Below, piece after piece: positions 56,906-64,000 of a stretch of 64,000 nt of DNA. The stretch lies in assembly GCF_003265705.1 (NCBI RefSeq), contig NW_020312785.1, forward strand, positions 127,975,150 to 128,039,149, in the 5' to 3' direction. How positions within the stretch are numbered: position 1 is the stretch's first letter; every line of letters begins with the position of its first letter. Under the pieces are notes generated by a model. The model saw nothing but the letters and a program-made list of their open reading frames with translations, searched no databases and was not told the DNA's origin. This stretch comes from Callorhinus ursinus (Eukaryota; Chordata; Mammalia; Carnivora; Otariidae). A program made the translations under genes and the position numbers.

Positions 56906-57610
56906 TGAGAAAGCTATACTATTTAACACTTAGAGAAAAGGGAAAAAAGTCTATATTAAAATACACAAGCATAAAACATACATTTAATGTGTATTTGACA
57001 AGAATAGGACTTCCAGAACTGTATTTCAAGCTGTCATCACTAGGAAATTATCCATCATCCATGGGGTAATGGAAAAAGGCAGAGATTGTCAAAATTCCTC
57101 ATTTCAGGTCTTTTCTTCAGATGTCAGCTTTGTAACCTAGAGCTTACCCATGACTGTAAATTAAGACATGTGTCAGTAGCACCCAAAACAAATGTGAAGT
57201 ATCTGTTTTTGAGATGTCTCTTCCCATTTCAAGAAAAGAATGAAAAGTCCTTTCTCTGTGTGTCTCACTGCTCCAGGAAGACATGGAAAGACTCCCTTGT
57301 GGGGGGGGGGGCGGGGAACAGCAACAGTGTCATTATTTATTTAGGAATAAGTACATTCATCTTCTTTTATGGGACTGACGCTAGCAGGGGTTAGCTCAAA
57401 ATGGGTAAGAAGTAAGTTCTGAGAGCAAGAGGCAGAAAGCACAGCAAGAGGTCAATTTGGGACCTTAAATATTTAAAGGTATATGGATTGAAAACACTAG
57501 GTGTTTTAAAGGAAGTATACAGGAAGTATACTTATACTTATACAGGAAGTATATCCAAGCACAATCATCTGCTTCTCTTTCCCTGAGGAGCCTGGGAAGC
57601 TAAGTATGTT
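56906..57610. other. Unassigned stretch with a G-run and a small local repeat
   Basis: Holds a G11-C-G4 run at 57301-57316 and three copies of a ggaagtata core at 57511-57553. The 102-codon plus frame (57086-57394) crosses the G-run and has no domain. Confidence 0.45.
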
Positions 57611-57614
57611 CATG

Positions 57615-57660
57615 TATTTATCCATTCAGCAGCCATGATTTGGGAATTTGCAACACAGAT
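57615..57660 (-). mobile_element. Possible L2 end
   Basis: 'gtatttatccattcagcagcc' resembles the L2 terminus in reverse. Too short to be sure. Confidence 0.35.
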
Positions 57661-57764
57661 CAAAGCCAGAGGTATGATAAATCAAACCCAGATCTTCTCC
57701 TAGAGAATTCACATACAAAAGAAGGAGAGTGCTTAGCTAACCACATATTTAGAATACTAAGAGT

Positions 57765-57915
57765 GTTTATAATATGTCAGCCAAGTAGGTATTATTTTCC
57801 TCATTGTAAAAATGAGAAAATGAATACTAAGGGAAAGTAATTGTTCCTGAGTTTGTACATCTAGTAAAAACCCAGCATATCAACTTTAACCTTTAACCCC
57901 CACTTTAATTGCTCT
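57765..57915 (-). mobile_element. MIR fragment
   Basis: 'aagtaggtattattttcctcattgtaaaaatgagaaaatgaatactaagggaaagtaattgttcctgagtttgtacatctagtaaa' is a MIR in reverse. Confidence 0.75.
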
Positions 57916-57989
57916 GCTACAATCCATTAGTGTAAATGATTTATATGGTCAGAATACCACCAAGCATTATGTAAATTTAGATGTAAGAG

Positions 57990-58105
57990 AATTTTGGAGC
58001 TGGGAAGATCAGGAAAGATTTCGTGGAGGAATAGCAGTTAGCCAGGTAAGGTTTGATTTCTTTGATGAAAGGGTTCTAGGAGATCATTCCAGGGAAAGTA
58101 ATTCT
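57990..58105 (-). mobile_element. L2 fragment
   Basis: 'agatcaggaaagatttcgtggaggaatagcagttagccaggtaaggtttgat ... gagatcattccaggg' matches the internal L2 region in reverse. Confidence 0.65.
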
Positions 58106-58113
58106 ATCTACCT

Positions 58114-58605
58114 ATGTTATCTGCCGGTACAGAAATTCCTTTTATTTCCTCCTCAGGGATGTGTCAGAACCATCTATACTTTTCATGTTCTCTTAGAAAT
58201 TGGGGGCTCATGGCTCCCCATCTTCTCTCTTCCCCTGCCAACATCCCTGAATGGGAATTGCATCTCATTATGAGTCACTGCTGTGGTCGCGATGCTCAGG
58301 GGTGCCAGGCCGGAGAAGAGGAACAACTTGCTATCACAGTGATATGCAGAATGGACCACAGCAGGGAGGTACGTGAGGCTGAGGAAACCACGGCAGGGCA
58401 GCAGGCCAAGTATAGTGACAGAAGACCTCCCAGCTATGAAGTGCCCAGCAGCAGTGCCAAGTACATAGTAAGACACTTAATCACCCCATCATCCATCAGC
58501 AGGTGTTTTTCTCATGACATGGGAGGAAATGCAGATTCCTATACAGTAAGTAACTTTATGAGGCTCACACAGAGAGTGAAACGATTTGAATCAAGATCAG
58601 TGTGA
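58114..58605 (+). other. Longest open frame (163 codons), possible exon, unproven
   Basis: I do not recognise the product and see no transposon similarity. The frame begins MLSAGTEI and ends VKRFESRSV. It shows no signal peptide, membrane segment, zinc finger or repeat, and the stop lies just before a CanSINE. The region is richer in G and C and holds more CpG than its surroundings. A polypyrimidine tract ending in CAG (58141-58156) looks like a splice acceptor, and gggag|gtacgt at 58379 like a donor. The interval between them (58157-58378) is 222 bases, open in this frame. No promoter or partner exons can be shown. It may be a real exon, a non-coding RNA exon, or chance. Confidence 0.2.
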
Positions 58606-58608
58606 CAC

Positions 58609-58807
58609 ATAGGGGCGTCTGGGTGGCTCAGTCGTTAAGCGTCTGCCTTCGGCTCAGGTAATGGTCCCAGGGTCCTGGGATCGAGCCCCGCATCGGGCTC
58701 CCTGCTCGACGGGAAGCCTGCTTCTCCCTCTCCCACTCCCTTTGCTTGTGTTCCCTCTCTCGCGGTGTCTCTCTCTGTCAAATAAATAAAATCTTAAAAA
58801 AAAAAAA
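58609..58807 (+). mobile_element. CanSINE, near-consensus
   Basis: 'ggggcgtctgggtggctcagtcgttaagcgtctgccttcggctcaggtaatgg' to 'caaataaataaaatctt' plus A-tail. Target-site duplication atcagtgtgacac / atcaatgcgacac (58596-58608 and 58808-58820), two mismatches. The 64-codon minus frame here is a by-product. Confidence 0.97.
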
Positions 58808-58820
58808 ATCAATGCGACAC

Positions 58821-59360
58821 CAACAACCAAGGCTTGTACTTCACCCACACTAGACCCTCCATCAGGCCTTAGAAGGAGAAGGGAAAAAGCAAACGCATGT
58901 TGGCTGTTGTCAAGAGTGTGTCCATCTCACTTGATAAATGACTTGGCAAAATTCTTTTATCAAATTTCCTACCCATTCCATCTTTAGATCAGATATAGAA
59001 TAATAATGAAAATTAAAATAAAGTCCAAAGATAAAATAAGCAATAATGACCTAGAGGAGATAAGAAGAAATGGAAATGTATTCAGTGTGAGAAATGCTTA
59101 GTAGAAAGGGCTGAGGACTAACCTAAGAAAACCTTGTACCTTTCTGGACTTCATCCTTTAAGAACAGTCCAATCAGGAAAGCACTGTGAGTTCAATGAAA
59201 TAAGAAGTTCAGTACAGGTGTTGGACCTTAGACAAGTATTGCAAGCTCTGGAAAAGGAAAATTCCAAAGAAAAGAGAAAATCCCTCACCAGCCATTGCAC
59301 AGATGAACAAGTTTCTGTTTTCAGAGAAACCCGGAATCCTGGAATGAGTGAGGTTGCTTC
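58821..59360. other. Unassigned stretch
   Basis: A 77-codon plus frame (59134-59367) without a recognised domain. No repeat was assigned. Confidence 0.4.
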
Positions 59361-59380
59361 TATTTAAAGTGTTAGTTTTC

Positions 59381-59591
59381 GGGGCACCTGGGTGGCTCAG
59401 TCAGTTGGGCAGCTGCCTTCGGCTCAGGTCATGATCCCAGAGTCCTGAGATCAAGCCCCACCTGCTCAGCAGAGAGCCTACTTCCCCTCTCCCTCTGCCT
59501 GCTTCTCCCTCTCCCTCTGCCTGCCGCTCTGCCTACTTATGTTCTCTTTGTCAAATAAATAAAATCTTTAAAAAAAATAAAAATAAAAAAT
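59381..59591 (+). mobile_element. CanSINE with a duplicated CT-rich segment
   Basis: Full copy whose CT-rich middle is lengthened by repetition of ctccctctgcctgc. It ends with a mixed A/T tail. Target-site duplication aaagtgttagttttc / aaagtgttggttttc (59366-59380 and 59592-59606). Confidence 0.96.
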
Positions 59592-59869
59592 AAAGTGTTG
59601 GTTTTCTTTGAGTTCACAGTCAAGTGTCTCATAGTGAGTCAGGGTGGGACAAAGAGCTGGTCATTAAAAAGAGTTGGATACTCAGCAGGATGAACTGGAC
59701 CCCACCTGCACCTCTCTCCATCTCTCACCACTAATGCCCTTCAGAGCTTGATGGATGCAGCTTTATTTTTACCTCCCAAAATCTCATGCCAACTCTAGCC
59801 TCACACCATCCTGGGATAGTTTTGTGAGAAATGCATTTCTCATGAAAGCCAAACTGACAGCAGGAAAGA

Positions 59870-60085
59870 GGTAAGAAAATTATGGCCTATAGGCTAAATC
59901 CAGCCCACCTCCTGTTTTTGTAAGTATTGTTTGCTGAACCACAGTCACACTCCCTCATTCACATGATGTCTTTGGCTTCTTTTGATCTACAGTGGCAGAA
60001 CCGAATATCTGAAATGAAACCATAAGCCCACAAAGCCTAAAATATTTACTCTCTGGCCCTTGAAAAATAACTTTGTTGACGCAGC
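59870..60085 (+). mobile_element. hAT-like non-autonomous DNA transposon
   Basis: 'ttatggcctataggctaaatccagcccacctcctgtttttgtaagta', 'gaaccacagtcacactccctcattcac', 'cccacaaagcctaaaatatttactctctggcccttgaaaaataactttgttgac'. Near-full-length relative of the fragment at 26660. Non-coding. Confidence 0.8.
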
Positions 60086-60109
60086 AAAAAACAATCCAGA
60101 AGAAGAACC

Positions 60110-60270
60110 CTCATCACACTCAATCATTTATTTAATCAATCATTTATACTTTCCTGCTAAATAGTAAACGGAGAACTCCTCATGGGCAGGGTTTGTGTGT
60201 GTCTTGTTCCCACTGAAAATCCAGCTCTGAGTCCAGAGCTTGCATCATGGGACACTCAAATAAGGTTTCC
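60110..60270 (+). mobile_element. L2 3' end
   Basis: 'gagaactcctcatgggcagggtttgtgtgtgtcttgttcccactgaaaatcc' then 'gggacactcaaataagg' follows L2. Confidence 0.65.
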
Positions 60271-60615
60271 TTGGGCAACAAGTCAGTTGAGCCCTCCAGG
60301 TGTGACTTGGGGTCTGAATTGAGGTGTTAGAAACCTGAATAGGACCCTTGAGGCACAGGAATGCTGTAAGTCAAGGCAGGTTAACAATATGGGGGAACTC
60401 TGCCCAGAAAGAAGTGCCCAACCAGTAGTCAGGGCCCAGGAATGGGACTCTTAGCCCTTTACTGGGGGCAAGAGGTGGTGGCAAAATAGGGCTCCAATCA
60501 TGTAGCGATCCAGATGCAACAATTCCCAGGGCAAAAAGTTCCAGCTGACAGGAGAAAGGCAGATGTAACATAAGACCTGGGCCAGATCAGGGCCTGATAG
60601 GCAACAGTAGCACAG
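60271..60615. other. Unassigned stretch
   Basis: Moderately GC-rich. Overlapping 66- and 78-codon minus frames (60371-60687) have no known domain. Confidence 0.4.
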
Positions 60616-60619
60616 CCTT

Positions 60620-60828
60620 TGCAATAACTTAGGGTGGAACCACAGCTTCACAGCTACTACTTGTGTGAAGGTTGGTAATTGCTTCACCTCTCTCTGGGCC
60701 TATTTCCTCTCTAAAAAACTGAAATACTACTGCTTCCTAGGGTTGTTTTGAAAATAACATGAGATAATGCTTCCTAAATAATCAAAATAAGTTAAAACAT
60801 TGGGCTCTCAATAAATGGTCATTCACTA
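60620..60828 (+). mobile_element. MIR, nearly full length
   Basis: 'acagctactacttgtgtgaaggttggtaattgcttcacctctctctgggcctatttcctctctaaaaaactgaaatactactgcttcctagggttgttttgaaaataacatgagataatgc' follows the MIR core, ending 'gggctctcaataaatggtcatt'. Confidence 0.88.
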
Positions 60829-60831
60829 ACT

Positions 60832-61250
60832 TGTTCGTTTACTCAAATAGTGATTGAGCATGCACTTTGTACCCAGGCACTGCACTGAGTGCTGGGAATA
60901 CAAATTATATTCAGTGCTTGTTCTCATGAAGGTTTCTAATGGGAAGAAACCAAAAATAAATATACAAACAAGTGAACATTTGGTATTTTGGAAAATTGTA
61001 AGTGCCCCAGAGGAAAAAGAAACCAGGTTAAAGATCTAGGGAATGCATCTGTGAGAGCATGAGTATGAGCATGGAAGGGGTTGTTCTTTTACCTAAGGTA
61101 GGTGGGAAAGGTCTCAGTGATAAGTCATACTTGATCAGAGACTCAAAGTCAGCATGCAAATACTTAGAGGTGACGTGTTCTCAGCAGAGGGATGAGCACA
61201 TGCAAATAACACGAGGTCAACTTTTTGGCAAGTTCAAGAAACAGCTCTGT
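60832..61250 (-). mobile_element. L2 3' region, about 420 bp
   Basis: 'gttcgtttactcaaatagtgattgagcatgcactttgtacccaggcactgcactgagtgctgggaatac', 'tctcatgaaggtttctaatggg', 'aataaatatacaaacaag', 'agaggtgacgtgttctcagcagagggatgagcacatgcaaat'. Good collinear L2 match in reverse, directly after the MIR. Confidence 0.85.
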
Positions 61251-61952
61251 AATTTTAAATGTTGGTGGTAGGCCCTAGCTTTGAGATAGATGTATTTTTT
61301 TCTACCTGCCTAAAGTTAGAATTATGCCTCGATCTGGAAGAGAGGGTGAAGGGATGTTGGTCAAATGATTACAAGCTTGGGAAGATGGCAATGCGCAATA
61401 TGGTGAAAACAGAATTTTTTGCCTGGAATTTCTAAAATGCAAGTTGTTTATTTACCTGAAATATCAGCTCTAGCTACTTTATTGCTTTTTTAAAAAAAAT
61501 AATTTATTGAGTGTTTGTAATATATCAAGCAATTTCCAGTGGCAAAGTCAGGAGAAGGTTGTTTTAAGCTCCTTGAAGGCAGGAAACCATAGACCCATGA
61601 ATATTTCCAAGTAAGGAAATCGACATTTTCCATTAAAATAAAAATATCCCTTTTCCTACAGTCCCTAAAGACTACATAAGTTAGTCTCATCTGTATTTAT
61701 TCTGCGGTGAGGAAAACCTCTAACAATATTTTTCAACTTTGGCCCCAGAACATTGTCACTTGACTATTATACTAATGTTTCCAGATTCTTCTGAGATAGG
61801 TAAAATATGCATCCTGGCAGTGGGATAAGAGTTTATGACCTCCTTTAATGATCCATTAAATTATATCACTTGCAGTCAAAACTGCACTACAAACACTGTC
61901 TAGCAATGCTCTTAAGCCCTATCCCATCCTTGGGGAGCTCTAGAAGAAAAGA
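61251..61952. other. Unassigned stretch
   Basis: A short L2/MIR-like patch (tttattgagtgtttgtaatatatcaagc) lies at about 61502-61530. Otherwise unrecognised. Confidence 0.4.
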
Positions 61953-61967
61953 TTCTAGACTTTTTTT

Positions 61968-62153
61968 TTAAGATTTTATTTATTTATTTGAGAGAGAATG
62001 AGAGATAGAGAGAACACGAGAGGGAAGAGGGTCAGAGGGAGAAGCAGACTCCCTGCTGAGCAGAGAGCCCGATGCAGGACTCGATCCCGGGACTCCAGGA
62101 TAATGACCTGAGCCGAAGACAGTCGCCCAACCAACCGAGCCACCCAGGCGCCC
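61968..62153 (-). mobile_element. CanSINE
   Basis: Minus-strand full copy: 'aagattttatttatttatttgagagagaatgagagatagag', 'ggactcgatcccgggactccagg', 'accgagccacccaggcgccc'. TSD tctagactttttt / tccagactttttt (from 61955 and about 62154). Confidence 0.95.
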
Positions 62154-62399
62154 TCCAGACTTTTTTAATATACCAGCACCATGTGGTCAAAGGTATTTTC
62201 AATAGTTCTGACCTGCCCTTGCAAAGCACAATGGACTACAAATGGTCTTTGGTCCCTTCAGAAACTCCAAAGGAAAGAAAGCAATACCCTTGAAACATTA
62301 CAACATAACTTTTAAACTATTTGTCATTGCCATCTCAACTCTTTTACAGTATATTTGGTGTATTCAATAAATACAGAGCACCCAAAATAAACTCGGCTC

Positions 62400-62635
62400 T
62401 ATTTTATGTGCTTTAAAATGTTAGCTTAATCCTTATAGCAACCGTGTGATATAAGAATTATTAGACATAAAAACAAAGAATTATTAGACATTTGACAGAT
62501 GAGGAAATTGAGGCAAAGGAAGGCTAAGTACTTGCTCAAGCTCATATAGCTAGGAAGTATCTGAATTGGAACTTGAACTCAAGTAGCCTGGCTCTTGATT
62601 TAGATCCTCTACTATCAGTCACTTGGTCACTATTC
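62400..62635 (-). mobile_element. MIR with a 23-bp-period internal duplication
   Basis: 'ttgacagatgaggaaattgaggcaaaggaaggctaagtacttgctcaagctcatatagctaggaagtatctgaattggaacttgaactcaagtagcctggctctt' is a MIR in reverse. agaattattagacat occurs twice (62454-62468, 62477-62491). Confidence 0.88.
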
Positions 62636-62744
62636 TTTGTATTTATTCTTCTGACTCCAGTTCTTGAAGTTTGAGAGGGTATTATCCAGAGGGGTAAACT
62701 CCAAGGGGAAGAGGAGGAAAGGATGTTAAAATAAGTATTTTTCT

Positions 62745-63235
62745 AGTTGTAAAAAAAATCATTTTTATTCATGGAAGAAATTTCTAATTATAGAAAAAAA
62801 ACAAGTCATTATTCTAAAAAATGGCTATCAACATTTGGTTATATAATCATTTTTCCTGTGTATCTGTAAATAAATAGGAGTTTTAGAGAGGTGGGATCAC
62901 ACTACCTTTGACCATTTTATAACGTATCTTGGACTTTGACACCATCACTGAACATTCTTTTAAACATTTCCAGTGGCTCCACAGCTCCAATTTGTAAGGA
63001 TATACCATGGTTTATTGGATTGTTAAATATTTACATTGTGTCTATGTTTTAGTTTTTGCAATTAATCAATACCATCACAATAAATGTTTGATCCCATCTT
63101 TCCTTATTTCTTCAAAATATGTTTCTAAGAATGCAATTACAGGGTTAAAGTATATACAAATGTTTAAGGCCTTTTATAAACTCCTTAATAAACTGCCTTC
63201 CAGAAAGACTGTAGCAACTTAGAGAAGATATTTTC
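62745..63235 (-). mobile_element. L1ME/L1M-type 3' end
   Basis: The plus strand follows the complement of an old L1 3' end: 'taccatggtttattggattgtt', 'aatatttacattgtgtctatgttttag', 'atgtttctaagaatgcaattacagggttaaagtatatacaaatgtttaaggccttttata', 'actgccttccagaaagactgtagcaactt'. The 71-codon plus frame inside is a by-product. Confidence 0.75.
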
Positions 63236-63239
63236 TCCT

Positions 63240-64000
63240 GCCACAAGCTTCTTTAGTTGGGGTCACATCCAATCTAAGAGACATCCCAAGACAGCCCTAG
63301 GAAATATACCTCTACAGAATCCTCTTTTCAACATCCCCTCTCTAAAGTAAGTCAAACTATTTATGGTAGCAAACTGAAAAAGCAAACAGAACATAGCAGG
63401 AGGTGGAGGAAAAACGCACATAAGGCTCAGTTCTGCATATTTAGGGCTTATGGTTTAGAAAAAGAATTGATTCTGATTAGCCATCTCCACTTTATGAAAA
63501 AATTTGCGGGTTCTCAACTAAAATTTCTATAGGTTCCAGGCAAATAAAGCAGACCAGCAACATTGACTAGGGGTAAAGAAAAAAGAAAAAGAGAAAACAC
63601 ACCATTAAGGGTAACTTTTTGCCTTTGTCAAGACTTAACCCTTCTAAAAGGGTAGAGTCTGTTAGTAACAGCTAGTTATGGTCATGAACACATCCAGCTC
63701 CAGGATGACAAATTCTTAAAGGAAACTTGAGAATCTGGGATTTTTTGTGTGCCATCTTCCAATTTAAGATATTTACAATTGATTCAATTTTGAAAAATAC
63801 CCACTAGGTAGAGAGCATATTGTTTCCAATTTAACTTTTTAGTGTTTATTCTATTTTGCCATACATCTTTTGTTTTATACCAGAATCTTCAACATAGCCA
63901 AGGAAATGCTACAGAAAAGCAGCTTTTGTAATCAGCACTCTGCCTAAGGAGCAACTGATAGAGGTACTTAAGAGGCACGACTACCTGTCTTCCTCCCAGG
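63240..64000. other. Unassigned stretch to the window end
   Basis: AT-rich sequence with no recognised repeat, exon, RNA gene or frame above 60 codons. Confidence 0.4.

Noticed and set aside
58609..58800. tRNA-like A and B boxes (and those of the other CanSINEs) as tRNA genes
   Set aside because: They belong to the tRNA-derived heads of SINEs; no cloverleaf with an acceptor stem and anticodon arm is preserved.

Overview
The window is non-coding DNA of a mammal, almost certainly a carnivoran. The main evidence is 21 copies of the tRNA-Lys-derived CanSINE, a family confined to Carnivora. They show the head box (cacctgggtggctcag), the gccttcggctcaggtcatg block, a CT-rich middle and an aataaaatctttaaa tail. 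Their sequence is the bear/seal/weasel (arctoid) type rather than the dog-specific type, so an arctoid caniform is my best reading (inference). Several 5'-truncated L1 elements carry the 3' UTR that I associate with this group.

I find no protein-coding gene, rRNA, tRNA gene, CRISPR array or operon. The open frames are short; the longest is 163 codons at 58114-58605. Many of the others are translations of SINEs, L1 remnants or microsatellites. The sequence is AT-rich and CpG-poor, as expected for an intron or a gene desert; these cannot be told apart from the window.

Layout. 1-5.1 kb: an L1 3' end, two MIRs, and an old minus-strand L1 broken up by two CanSINEs. 5.1-11.4 kb: an ERV-like LTR, two CanSINEs, L2 copies, a (TG)n tract, a repeat-free block at 9.0-9.6 kb and an assembly gap. 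11.4-15.8 kb: the 3' kilobase of a plus-strand L1, an L1ME-like tail, an MLT1 LTR and a truncated young L1. 15.8-24.8 kb: mostly unassigned, with an AT-rich tract, L2/MIR, MER5A, four CanSINEs and a second gap. 24.8-33 kb: a CanSINE, an MLT2 LTR, a broken L1 ORF2 piece, MER5A and a well-preserved CanSINE. 33-47 kb: MLT1/MLT2 LTRs, an L1 ORF1 piece, MIR/L2, two truncated L1s and three CanSINEs. 47-52 kb: a 3-kb minus-strand L1 carrying a microsatellite and a CanSINE. 52-64 kb: MIR/L2, a double-block L1 3' UTR, a polypurine tract, six CanSINEs, a hAT-like element and a final L1 tail.

No genes act together here. What can be read is the order of transposon insertions: ancient L2/MIR/L1M/MaLR copies form the base, CanSINEs and young L1s are inserted into them (twice directly into a MIR), and the youngest copies keep clean target-site duplications (TSDs). 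Repeat family names come from recalled consensus sequences and were not computed. I found no evidence for a previously undescribed biological system.
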